A stretch of 64,000 nt of DNA from an uncultured Mediterraneibacter sp. (GTDB lineage: Bacteria > Bacillota > Clostridia > Lachnospirales > Lachnospiraceae): positions 248,001 to 312,000 of the forward strand of contig CALWFV010000001.1 of the NCBI GenBank assembly GCA_944377745.1, given 5' to 3'. The notes under the pieces were generated by a model. The model saw nothing but the letters and a program-made list of their open reading frames with translations, was not told the DNA's origin and made no database searches. Each line of letters begins with the position of its first letter. Within the stretch, counting starts at the first letter, position 1. The position numbers and the translations under genes were made by a program. Positions 15,420 to 23,150 of this stretch are shown here, in pieces.

Positions 15420-16859
15420 TTGAAAAAAGAATTTTCACAGGAAGAAATGGAACAGATCCTGAAAAACGACGCTGTCATCCCTGCATCTGTGGATGAAAAG
15501 ATAAAAGAAACCTATGACAGACTGGGACTGACCGCAGCCGCCCCGGAAGAGCATGACAAAGGCAGCACTTCTAAGAAAACGCGCCCGGTCCGGATGAAAA
15601 AGAAAAAGGTATGGGTCACTATCGCAGCGGCCGCCGCCCTGACTGCAGGACTTGGCATCACCGCATTCGCGGTAAACCAGTTGCTGAAAGTTGACCTGAC
15701 TGAGAAGGACGGCACGCTCGCCTACAATATCTCAGTAGATCCTGAGACAAAAGAAGCTCATATAGTCACATCGACCCCCACTTACGTTCCGGAAGGATAT
15801 AAGTACCAGGAAGAGGAACCATATGAGGGGCAGTGGCATAACAATGATACTGACGGAAACATGAGCATCATTACCCTCAACGCAGCCGACCTCTATCTGA
15901 TGTCACAGACTGACGGCGGCACATCCTCACCGATAGACAAAGGCGACTACATCAAGACAGTAGAGATCGGAGGAATGAATGTAGATCTGTTCTCTTCCGA
16001 CAGTATCCATACTGATGATGATACAATACGTCAGGATGTCATTCTCACCAACGAAGAGTACGGCTATATGATCCAGGTCTTTCTGAACGGCACTGATCTC
16101 GCTGACGATGAGGCACTGAAAGTTGCAGAAGGGCTCGATATCCAGGTGTCAGATGAAACGGTCCCCTATGCCACCGATGAAGAGATTGCGAAGATCAAAG
16201 ACGAGCAGACGGCAGATTTTGACTCGGCCTATGACAGTTCTCTCTTCTACAATGTAGGTGATGTGATCACAGATCCGCAGGATAAAGACAATAAGACAGA
16301 ATTCAAAGTAACTGACGTCAAACTTGCCGATTCCCTTCCTCTGGACCAGTTCCCGAAGGAGAATTATGTACCGGATTATGACGGCACCGTTGCCCCGCCC
16401 CTGAACGAGGACGGCACACTGAAGTCTCATGAACGGTATTCGCCCGCCAGCGGCAACCTCAGCAAGGATAATCTGGAGACCGCCGACTCAAAATTCATCG
16501 TCGCGACGGTAGAGATCACAAATACCGGAGATTCTTCCACCGAGGAATATATCACCCCCATGCTTGAGTATCTCCGCAAAGATGAGGATGGAAACTATAC
16601 AAGATTCGACATACAGTCCGCAACCGCTGCATATCAGGCTCTGAGCGTGGACGGCGAGCCCCTCTATCAGAGCGTCCAGCAGTACACGGATAACCAGAAG
16701 AAACATATACGGTTTGCCGAGATTGGCGCCGGAGAGACTCTGGAATGCACCTTTGCATGGGTGGTAGATGACGACTGCACCGACAATGCATACCTGTCCT
16801 TCTTCGATATGTACGGAGGAATGACCAACTCCTATCCAAGGGTGAAAGTGACGGAGTAG
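15420..16859 (+). CDS. DUF4179-like membrane-anchored anti-sigma factor
   Basis: About 479 residues. A cytoplasmic N-terminus (KKEFSQEEMEQILKND) with a basic patch before the membrane (TRPVRMKKKKVW) is followed by one hydrophobic segment at about residues 62-83 (VTIAAAAALTAGLGITAFAV) and a large acidic extracellular domain of about 390 residues. This is the plan of DUF4179 proteins, which pair with ECF sigma factors and hold them at the membrane. The start is TTG at 15420 with AAAGGAGG seven bases before it; an upstream ATG at 15363 lacks a ribosome site. It follows the sigma gene by 63 bases. The extracellular signal is unknown. Confidence 0.82.
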   Translation: MKKEFSQEEMEQILKNDAVIPASVDEKIKETYDRLGLTAAAPEEHDKGSTSKKTRPVRMKKKKVWVTIAAAAALTAGLGITAFAVNQLLKVDLTEKDGTLAYNISVDPETKEAHIVTSTPTYVPEGYKYQEEEPYEGQWHNNDTDGNMSIITLNAADLYLMSQTDGGTSSPIDKGDYIKTVEIGGMNVDLFSSDSIHTDDDTIRQDVILTNEEYGYMIQVFLNGTDLADDEALKVAEGLDIQVSDETVPYATDEEIAKIKDEQTADFDSAYDSSLFYNVGDVITDPQDKDNKTEFKVTDVKLADSLPLDQFPKENYVPDYDGTVAPPLNEDGTLKSHERYSPASGNLSKDNLETADSKFIVATVEITNTGDSSTEEYITPMLEYLRKDEDGNYTRFDIQSATAAYQALSVDGEPLYQSVQQYTDNQKKHIRFAEIGAGETLECTFAWVVDDDCTDNAYLSFFDMYGGMTNSYPRVKVTE

Positions 16860-17066
16860 ATTTAAATCCGCAAGTGAAGCAAAGCATCCGCCGGAGGGAC
16901 AAATTGCCTGCGGACACGTTCGCACTAGGAAAACAACGCAGCGGTACTTAGAGCGCGTCTTTTGCGCTCTTATGTACCGCTGCGCCGTTCTCCAAGCAGA
17001 AGCGGGTCTGAAGGCAATACACCTCCCCGGCGGACGCCGCCTGCTCCCTCCCGCCAATTCCAAATC
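16859..17066. repeat. Stop-codon-flush palindrome, copy B
   Basis: About 208 bp, filling the gap between the convergent anti-sigma and hydA stops. Outer arms GCATCCGCCGGAGGG (16884-16898) against CCTCCCCGGCGGACGC (17022-17037), then ATTGCCT against AGGCAAT, then AACGCAGCGGTAC (16934-16946) against GTACCGCTGCG. The tip is GAGCGC-GTCTTTT-GCGCTC. The right end touches the stop codon of hydA. Nearly the same tip occurs in copy C in opposite orientation. Confidence 0.85.
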
Positions 17067-18807
17067 AGTTGATCGTCCTCTTCACATACGTGGTATGCAG
17101 GATCTGATGCGCCCGCTCGCTGCCCGGCTCTCCCAGATACTCTTCATATACCTTTCTGATCGCCGGGTTCTCATGGGACTTCCGGATCGTCTTTGCCGCA
17201 TCGTTATCGTACAGCGCTTTCGCCCGGATTGCCTTCACATCTTCAAAATTCCTCACATCCGCATGCACCCGGGGCTGGCCTCCGCCGTTGACGCAGCCGC
17301 CCGGACAGCACATGATCTCGATAAAGTGATAATCCGCCTCGCCGGCGCGGACTTTATCCATGATGATCTTCGCGTTGCCAAGGCCTGATGCTACGGCAAC
17401 TTTCACATCCATCCCCGCCACATTATAAGTTGCTTCCTTGATCCCGTCCGTGCCTCGCACTTCCGTAAATTCCGGTTTCTCCAGTTCTTTTCCCGTCAGT
17501 TTTTCCACTGCGGTCCGCAGAGCCGCCTCCATAACTCCTCCGGTTGCTCCGAAGATCACGCCGGCTCCCGTGGACTCTCCCAGCGGATCGTCAAATCCCT
17601 CGTCGGGTAGACTGCGGAAATTAATCCCCACCTTGCGGATCAGCCTTGCCAGTTCTCTTGTAGTAATAGAGATATCCACATCCGGCACTCCTGCCGCATA
17701 CTGATCATCCCGCTGGAGTTCGAACTTCTTCGCTGTGCAGGGCATGACGCTGACGCAGACAATATCCTCCGGCGGGATCCCCATCTTCTCCGCATAGTAG
17801 GTCTTGGTGATCGCCCCGAACATCTGCTGGGGAGATTTACAGCTTGAGAGATGGGCAAGCTGATCCGGGTAATAATGTTCACAGTATTTGATCCATCCCG
17901 GAGAGCAGGACGTCATCATGGGCAGGACCCCACCATTCTGTACCCGGTCAAGAAATTCATGAGCCTCTTCCATAATGGTCAGGTCCGCGCTGAAATCCGT
18001 ATCAAACACCTTGTCGAATCCAATCCTCCGGAGCGCCGCGGCCATCTTTCCTTCCACATCGGTGCCCATGGGATATCCGAACTCTTCTCCCAGCGCCACA
18101 CGGACGGCGGGCGCCGTCTGTACCACCACATGTTTCGACTCATCCGCGATCGCCGCAAGGACGTCGTCCGTATTATCTTTTTCATAGAGCGCTCCCGTGG
18201 GACAGGCTGCAATGCACTGACCGCATCCCACACAACTGGTATCTCCCAGCCCCATCTCAAATGCCGAGCCGATGAATGTGGCAAACCCGCGGTTATTCGG
18301 CCCGATTACACCCACGGACTGTACCTTTTCGCACACTGCGGAACACCTGCGGCAGAGGATGCACTTATTATTGTCACGGATCATATGTACTGCGCTGGTG
18401 TCCGGCTCATAGTGATTTCTCTCCCCGGCGAAATGATCCTCGTCCTCCACGCCCAGTTCCTGACACAGTTCCTGGAGCTCGCAGTGTCCGCTCCTGACAC
18501 AGGACAGGCATTTCTTGTCATGAGTTGACAGGAGAAGCTCAAGAGTCCTTTTCCTTGCATCCAGGAGCCGCTTTGTATTCGTCCTTACTTCCATGCCTTC
18601 CGCCACCGGATAGACACAGGCGGCCACAAGCCCCTTCGCCCCTTTTACCTCTACCACGCACATACGGCACGCGCCGATCTCATTGATCTCTTTCAGCCAG
18701 CACAGCGTAGGAATACGGATCCCCGCTCCGTGGGCCGCTTCCAGGATCGTGGAGCCGGCAGGCGCGGTGACGTTCAGACCGTTGATCTTTAAATTCACAT
18801 TTTCCAT
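17065..18807 (-). CDS. hydA: Electron-bifurcating [FeFe]-hydrogenase catalytic subunit
   Basis: A 580-residue catalytic subunit that makes or oxidises H2 while coupling NADH and ferredoxin through HydB/HydC. An N-terminal [2Fe-2S] domain (Cys 36/47/50/64) is followed by a His-ligated [4Fe-4S] site (His 96, Cys 100/103/109), two [4Fe-4S] motifs (149-159 and 192-202) and the H-cluster domain with MPCTAKKFE (Cys 357) and EIMCCPGGCVNGGG (Cys 501, 505). The L1 motif is TSCSPGW (299-305), not TSCCPxW: Ser occupies the second Cys position. Length and C-terminal extension match the trimeric/tetrameric clostridial enzymes. Last gene of hydC-E-D-B-A, 15 bases after hydB. Confidence 0.95.
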   Translation of the reverse strand: MENVNLKINGLNVTAPAGSTILEAAHGAGIRIPTLCWLKEINEIGACRMCVVEVKGAKGLVAACVYPVAEGMEVRTNTKRLLDARKRTLELLLSTHDKKCLSCVRSGHCELQELCQELGVEDEDHFAGERNHYEPDTSAVHMIRDNNKCILCRRCSAVCEKVQSVGVIGPNNRGFATFIGSAFEMGLGDTSCVGCGQCIAACPTGALYEKDNTDDVLAAIADESKHVVVQTAPAVRVALGEEFGYPMGTDVEGKMAAALRRIGFDKVFDTDFSADLTIMEEAHEFLDRVQNGGVLPMMTSCSPGWIKYCEHYYPDQLAHLSSCKSPQQMFGAITKTYYAEKMGIPPEDIVCVSVMPCTAKKFELQRDDQYAAGVPDVDISITTRELARLIRKVGINFRSLPDEGFDDPLGESTGAGVIFGATGGVMEAALRTAVEKLTGKELEKPEFTEVRGTDGIKEATYNVAGMDVKVAVASGLGNAKIIMDKVRAGEADYHFIEIMCCPGGCVNGGGQPRVHADVRNFEDVKAIRAKALYDNDAAKTIRKSHENPAIRKVYEEYLGEPGSERAHQILHTTYVKRTIN

Positions 18808-18822
18808 ACTTCTTACGCCCTC

Positions 18823-20610
18823 CTATTCTTTGTAGATCGCGCCGAAGCGGCATTTTTCCATACATGCGCCGCACTTCAGACATTTCTCCGGATTGATCAT
18901 ATGGATCTCTCTCACCTTGCCGATGATCGCATCCGCAGGACAGGTCCTTGCGCAGAGCGTACATCCCTTACATTTATCCGGATCGATCCGGTACTGGACA
19001 AGATCCTTGCAGACGCCTGCCGGACATTTCTTATCCACAATATGCGCGATATATTCATCCCGGAAATAGCGCAGGGTGGAAAGCACCGGGTTGGGCGCCG
19101 TCTGACCCAGAGCGCACAGGGAGTTTTCTTTCAGATGGTAACAGAGTTCCTCCAGTTTATCCAGATCTTCCATAGTCGCCTGCCCTTTTGTGATCTTCTC
19201 CAGGATCTCCAGCATCCGCCTGGTCCCGATCCGGCAGGGCGTACATTTACCGCAGGATTCATCCACGGTAAATTCCAGGAAAAACTTGGCGATGTCCACC
19301 ATGCAGGTGTCCTCATCCATGATGATCAGCCCGCCGGACCCCATCATGGAGCCGATGGCGATCAGATTGTCATAATCAATGGGAACGTCAAAATGCTCTG
19401 CAGGGATACATCCTCCGGAGGGGCCTCCGGTCTGTGCCGCCTTGAACTTCTTTCCGCCCGGCACGCCGCCTCCGATCTCCTCCACGATCTCCCGCAGGGT
19501 TGTTCCCATGGGGATCTCTACAAGACCGGTGTTGTGGATCTTTCCGCCCAGGGCGAACACCTTGGTTCCCTTTGACTTCTCGGTTCCCATGGAGGCGAAC
19601 CACTCGGGCCCGTTCACGATGATCTGCGGGATATTTGCATAGGTCTCCACGTTGTTCAGGATCGTCGGCTTCTGGAACAGCCCTTTCAACGCCGGGTAGG
19701 GCGGACGGGGCCTGGGCTCTCCCCTGTTTCCCTCGATGGAAGTCATAAGAGCCGTCTCCTCGCCGCAGACGAACGCGCCTGCGCCCAGCCTCAGTTCAAT
19801 GTCAAAATCAAATCCGGAGTCAAATATATTTTCCCCGAGAAGGCCGTACTCCCTTGCCTGCGCGATCGCGATCTCGAGACGTTTTACCGCGATGGGATAT
19901 TCGGCGCGGACATAGATATATCCCTGGGAAGCACCGATGGCGTAACCCGCGATAGCCATAGCCTCCAGCACTGCATGGGGATCCCCCTCCAGGATGGAAC
20001 GGTCCATGAATGCCCCCGGATCTCCCTCGTCTGCGTTGCAGCAGACATATTTCTGATCCGCCTCATTTGCCGCCGCGAACTTCCATTTCAGTCCTGTCGG
20101 GAATCCTGCGCCGCCCCTCCCCCTCAGGCCGCTGTCCAGAAGGATCTGGATCACATCCTCCGGCTTTTTTTCCGTCAGGACGATACCAAGAGCCTCATAC
20201 CCGCCGGTGCCTATGTATTCTTCGATTTCTTCCGGGTTGATGACGCCGCAGTTGCGGAGCGCTACCCTGTGCTGCTTTTTGTAAAAATTCGTCTCATTGA
20301 GAGGGATGATCTTCTCTGTCTTTGTGGTCTCATCATAGAGGAGACGGCGGACGACCCTTCCCTTGAGCAGGTGCTCGGACACGATCTCCGGAATGTCATC
20401 CTCCTGGACCATGGAATAAAACGTTCCCTCCGGATAGACGATCATAATGGGACCCAGAGCACACAGTCCGAAACATCCTGTCTTCACTACGCCGACTTCC
20501 TCAGCCAGGCCATTCGCCGCGATCTCTTTTTCCAGCCGGTCTATGATCCTCTGGCTGCCCGAGGAGGTACATCCGGTACCGCCGCAGACAAGTACATGTG
20601 AACGATACAT
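18823..20610 (-). CDS. hydB: Electron-bifurcating hydrogenase NADH/flavin subunit (NuoF-like)
   Basis: A 595-residue NuoF-like subunit where electrons from NADH, ferredoxin and HydA are joined at FMN. Order: N-terminal thioredoxin-like [2Fe-2S] domain (HVLVCGGTGCTSSGS...CFGLCALGP), NAD/FMN-binding core (GLRGRGGAGFPTGLKW near residue 170, CNADEGDPGAFMDR), SLBB region, [4Fe-4S] site ESCGKCTPCRIG (near residue 450), and a C-terminal pair of [4Fe-4S] ferredoxin motifs (CKGCTLCARTCP, CLKCGACMEKC). This is the full five-part HydB layout of bifurcating hydrogenases. AAAGGAGG precedes ATG; 15 bases separate it from both hydD and hydA. Confidence 0.95.
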   Translation of the reverse strand: MYRSHVLVCGGTGCTSSGSQRIIDRLEKEIAANGLAEEVGVVKTGCFGLCALGPIMIVYPEGTFYSMVQEDDIPEIVSEHLLKGRVVRRLLYDETTKTEKIIPLNETNFYKKQHRVALRNCGVINPEEIEEYIGTGGYEALGIVLTEKKPEDVIQILLDSGLRGRGGAGFPTGLKWKFAAANEADQKYVCCNADEGDPGAFMDRSILEGDPHAVLEAMAIAGYAIGASQGYIYVRAEYPIAVKRLEIAIAQAREYGLLGENIFDSGFDFDIELRLGAGAFVCGEETALMTSIEGNRGEPRPRPPYPALKGLFQKPTILNNVETYANIPQIIVNGPEWFASMGTEKSKGTKVFALGGKIHNTGLVEIPMGTTLREIVEEIGGGVPGGKKFKAAQTGGPSGGCIPAEHFDVPIDYDNLIAIGSMMGSGGLIIMDEDTCMVDIAKFFLEFTVDESCGKCTPCRIGTRRMLEILEKITKGQATMEDLDKLEELCYHLKENSLCALGQTAPNPVLSTLRYFRDEYIAHIVDKKCPAGVCKDLVQYRIDPDKCKGCTLCARTCPADAIIGKVREIHMINPEKCLKCGACMEKCRFGAIYKE

Positions 20611-20625
20611 AGCTTTCCCTCCTTT

Positions 20626-21009
20626 CTATTTCAGTCCGTCCTGAACAGCGCTCAGCGTGTATTTTGTGACCACCTGGCCTCCCAGCAGGTGCATGCGAAG
20701 CATCTCCAGTGCTTTCTCGGGCGTCATCTTTACATATGTCACCTTCTCTTTCCCCGGTTCCATTACTTCCACGATGGGTTCATACTGGCACAGTCCGATG
20801 CAGCCGGTCTGTGTCACACAGATCTTCTCCGACAGGTTCTGCTCCTGTACCGCGTCAGAAAGAGCAGTAAGGACTGGCCGCGCCCCGCTGGCGATCCCGC
20901 AGGTCGCCATTCCCACGACGACCCGGATCTGGTTCTCATTCTCCGCGCGCACGCCTACCTTTCCCTGCATTTTTGCCCTGATGGCACGCAGTTCTTCCAG
21001 TGATTTCAT
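20626..21009 (-). CDS. hydD: Thioredoxin-like [2Fe-2S] ferredoxin (HydD)
   Basis: A 127-residue thioredoxin-fold [2Fe-2S] protein. The four-Cys pattern is MATCGIASGARP for the first Cys and CVTQTGCIGLCQYEP for the rest, where the usual CxxxxC first pair is reduced to one Cys in ATCGIASGA, so ligand assignment needs care. In Acetobacterium woodii the matching gene of hydCEDBA encodes the fourth subunit of the bifurcating hydrogenase. It is 18 bases after the ATPase gene and 15 before hydB. The symbol follows that operon order. Confidence 0.82.
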   Translation of the reverse strand: MKSLEELRAIRAKMQGKVGVRAENENQIRVVVGMATCGIASGARPVLTALSDAVQEQNLSEKICVTQTGCIGLCQYEPIVEVMEPGKEKVTYVKMTPEKALEMLRMHLLGGQVVTKYTLSAVQDGLK

Positions 21010-21027
21010 ATATTACCTCCATTCTTA

Positions 21028-21588
21028 CTATATCTCAGTTCCCCCATCCGTCTCTTCTTTCCCTGTCTCCAGGTATTCCCGGATAAACGCCGATACCTCA
21101 GGTTCTCTGAATGAGATCTCCGTTCCGAGTATCTCCCTCATTTCCCCGGTATCCAGCACAAAGCTTTTTTCTCCGTATCTGTATGTATATCTGAAATCGA
21201 CCGGTTCGTTGAACACGATCAGCGTATGGATGACAGAGCTGATATCTCCCAGCGGCATCCTGTCGATATGGGACAGCCGGAACACCGCCGTTACTTCAGT
21301 TCCTTTCCCTATCTCTGAATCGATCTGAAAACTGCCTCCCGCGCTCTCTGCCGCCTGCTTGAAAAAAGGGACCCCAAGCCCCACTTTTCTCGTCGTCCTC
21401 GTTGTAAAGAAGGGATCCAGCACTTTTCCTGCCTCCTCCGGCGTCATGCCGCATCCGTCGTCCTTTATACTGACGGTGAGCGTATCTTCTTCCGGCTGCA
21501 CAGAAACCGTGATCCCGATCAGGGAAGCGTCCGCCCTCACAGAGTTTTCCGCAATATCCAGAATATTCAGAGCGATCTCCGGCATCAT
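21028..21588 (-). CDS. HATPase-domain protein of the hydrogenase operon (HydE of hydCEDBA)
   Basis: A 186-residue GHKL ATPase-fold protein with no histidine-phosphorylation domain. N box LNILDIAENSVRA, G1 box DDGCGM, then the F/G2-like block DPFFTTRTTRKVGLGVPFFKQ and G3 GKGTEVTAVF are all present. It occupies the place of hydE in the hydC-E-D-B-A order of acetogen bifurcating hydrogenase operons; that HydE is unrelated to the radical-SAM maturase of the same name, so I give no symbol. Its role is unknown; ATP-dependent signalling to, or assembly of, the enzyme is inference. Four bases separate it from hydC. Confidence 0.85.
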   Translation of the reverse strand: MMPEIALNILDIAENSVRADASLIGITVSVQPEEDTLTVSIKDDGCGMTPEEAGKVLDPFFTTRTTRKVGLGVPFFKQAAESAGGSFQIDSEIGKGTEVTAVFRLSHIDRMPLGDISSVIHTLIVFNEPVDFRYTYRYGEKSFVLDTGEMREILGTEISFREPEVSAFIREYLETGKEETDGGTEI

Positions 21589-21592
21589 CGGC

Positions 21593-22087
21593 CTACTCGT
21601 ACTTTGCCAGGATGCCGTCCAGGTCGTCCACGGTCAGGCGCCCGTAGACTTCCTCGTTGATCATCATGACCGGCGCCAGTCCGCAGGCGCCGACACACCG
21701 GCACGCATCCAGAGAAAACTTTCCATCCGGCGTGCACTCGCCTCCCACGATCCCCAGCTTTTCCATCAGGGCATTGTAGATATCTCCGGAACCTTTCACA
21801 TAACATGCCGTACCCAGACAGACAGAGATCCGGTATCTTCCCTTCGGATTCAGCGTGAACTGGGAGTAAAAAGTTGCCACTCCGTAGATCTTTTCCATCG
21901 GGATACCGGTCTCATCCGAGATCATCTTCTGCACTTCCCTTGGAAGGTAACCATATATATCCTGAGCCTTCTGCAGGATCGGCATAAGAGCCCCCTTCTC
22001 GCCCTTAAGCTCATCGATCGCCTTCTTCAGCGCCTCCTCCTGTTCCTTCGTCCCCGCGAATGGAACAGCCGCTTTCTTATCAGCCAT
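21593..22087 (-). CDS. hydC: Electron-bifurcating hydrogenase NuoE-like subunit
   Basis: A 164-residue NuoE-like [2Fe-2S] subunit of the bifurcating hydrogenase. Helical N-terminus (LMPILQKAQDIYGYLPREVQ), VATFYSQFTLNPKGRY, then the thioredoxin-fold cluster site CLGTACYVKGS and CRCVGACGLAPVMMINEEVYG, giving the four Cys ligands in CX4C...CX3C arrangement. It passes electrons between the flavin of HydB and the HydA chain. First gene of the minus-strand operon; the 264-base divergent region upstream also serves the DRTGG-sensor operon. Confidence 0.94.
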   Translation of the reverse strand: MADKKAAVPFAGTKEQEEALKKAIDELKGEKGALMPILQKAQDIYGYLPREVQKMISDETGIPMEKIYGVATFYSQFTLNPKGRYRISVCLGTACYVKGSGDIYNALMEKLGIVGGECTPDGKFSLDACRCVGACGLAPVMMINEEVYGRLTVDDLDGILAKYE

Positions 22088-22165
22088 TCTTCAACCTCCG
22101 TTTCTGTTCGCTTTCGCTCAGACATGCGCCACGGATTGGCGCTGCATGATTGAACTGTCGTCATT

Positions 22166-22185
22166 TTGTATATGATATCATACAA
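22166..22185. promoter_or_regulatory. Inverted repeat in the divergent hydC / DRTGG control region
   Basis: TTGTAT and ATACAA enclose eight bases containing the palindrome TATGATATCATA overlap. It lies near the middle of the 264-base gap between hydC and the divergent sensor operon. A good -10 (TATAAT, 22205-22210) for the plus-strand operon follows 20 bases later. The TTGT...ACAA ends recall Rex sites, but the length is 20 rather than 18 bases, so the binder is not assigned. Confidence 0.4.
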
Positions 22186-22351
22186 GATTACAAACTTCTA
22201 CTGTTATAATATTAATTTTTTATGTATATTTAACTCGTAACACATGTTTTATCAGACTCTTTCATTGCTTTTTGCACATATGGCTGATATACTGAATATA
22301 ACTTTTTGTAACAAAAAACAGATTCTGGATTTTCTTTTATCAGGAGGAATT

Positions 22352-22696
22352 ATGACCATCAGAGAAATGCAGGAAGTCCTTGACGCCAGGTTCCTATACG
22401 GCGAGGAGATGGCAGATCTGGACGTAGAGTTTGTTTTTTCCGCCGACATGATGAGCGACGTGCTCGCATACGGTTCCAGATGTTCCGTACTCATCACCGG
22501 ACTTTGCAATCCTCAGGTCGTGCGCACCGCTGAGATGCTGGACATCGTCTGTATCATCTTTGTACGTGGGAAAATGCCGGATGAGAACATGCTTGCGCTT
22601 GCGGTGGGCAAAGGGATCGCCATCCTCGCGACCGAGCACTATATGTTCACTGCCTGCGGCATTCTGTATGAGCACGGATTAAGAGGAGGTGCCTAG
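22352..22696 (+). CDS. DRTGG-domain protein 1
   Basis: About 114 residues, a stand-alone DRTGG domain. Blocks: MTIREMQEVLDARF, then VEFVFSADMMSDVLAYG, LITGLCNPQVVRTAEMLDI, IIFVRGKMPDEN and GIAILATEHYMFTACGILYEHGL. Such domains are regulatory in phosphotransacetylases and are found near redox and hydrogenase regulators; ligand unknown. The start is the ATG at 22352 with AGGAGGA six bases upstream, not an ATG 108 bases earlier. The stop is immediately followed by the ATG of the RsbW-like gene (TAGATG). First gene of a five-gene operon. Confidence 0.85.
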   Translation: MTIREMQEVLDARFLYGEEMADLDVEFVFSADMMSDVLAYGSRCSVLITGLCNPQVVRTAEMLDIVCIIFVRGKMPDENMLALAVGKGIAILATEHYMFTACGILYEHGLRGGA

Positions 22697-23119
22697 ATGA
22701 GCCAGGCTCTGACATTCCGATATGAAATAGACGGAGATGATTTCACCAGGGCAGGTGAGGCCAGCAGTTCGATGAAAAACAAGCTGAAGCAGCTCGGCCT
22801 TGACAGCGATGTGATCCGGAAAGTCGCCATCGCAATGTATGAAGGCGAGATCAATATGGTCATCCACGCGGACGGCGGGAAGATCACGGTCACTGTCTCC
22901 GACACGGAGATCACCATGGTCCTTTCTGACACCGGTCCGGGCATCCCCGACGTGGAAAAGGCCATGCAGGAGGGGTACTCCACCGCACGGGCAGAGGTTC
23001 GCTCTCTGGGCTTCGGAGCCGGCATGGGACTCCCGAATATGAAAAAATATACGGATGAAATGCAGATCGACACCACAGTGGGGAGAGGGACCACGATCAC
23101 CATGAAGGTATATATCTGA
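22697..23119 (+). CDS. RsbW-like ATP-binding regulatory protein
   Basis: A 140-residue GHKL-fold protein resembling anti-sigma kinases (RsbW/SpoIIAB). N box IAMYEGEINMVIHA (about residues 44-57), G1 box DTGPGIPD, and a G2-like GFGAGMGLPNMKKY, then the terminal GRGTTITMKVY strand. Together with the SpoIIE-type phosphatase 10 kb away it offers the kinase and phosphatase halves of a partner switch, though no STAS-domain partner is seen in the window. Starts directly at the previous stop, with GGAGG inside that gene. Confidence 0.85.
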   Translation: MSQALTFRYEIDGDDFTRAGEASSSMKNKLKQLGLDSDVIRKVAIAMYEGEINMVIHADGGKITVTVSDTEITMVLSDTGPGIPDVEKAMQEGYSTARAEVRSLGFGAGMGLPNMKKYTDEMQIDTTVGRGTTITMKVYI

Positions 23120-23150
23120 CTTTCAAAGAAAGGAGGCGGCGGCATATCCT

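Noticed and set aside
16488-17063. A minus-strand open frame covering palindrome copy B that shares the string RYIRAQKTRSK with a frame in copy C
   Set aside because: The shared peptide only reflects the repeated DNA tip; there is no start context and the frame runs antisense into the anti-sigma gene.
22166-22185. A Rex operator in front of the hydrogenase operon
   Set aside because: The ends fit but the half-site spacing is two bases too long and the inner bases do not match TTAA; kept only as an unassigned inverted repeat.
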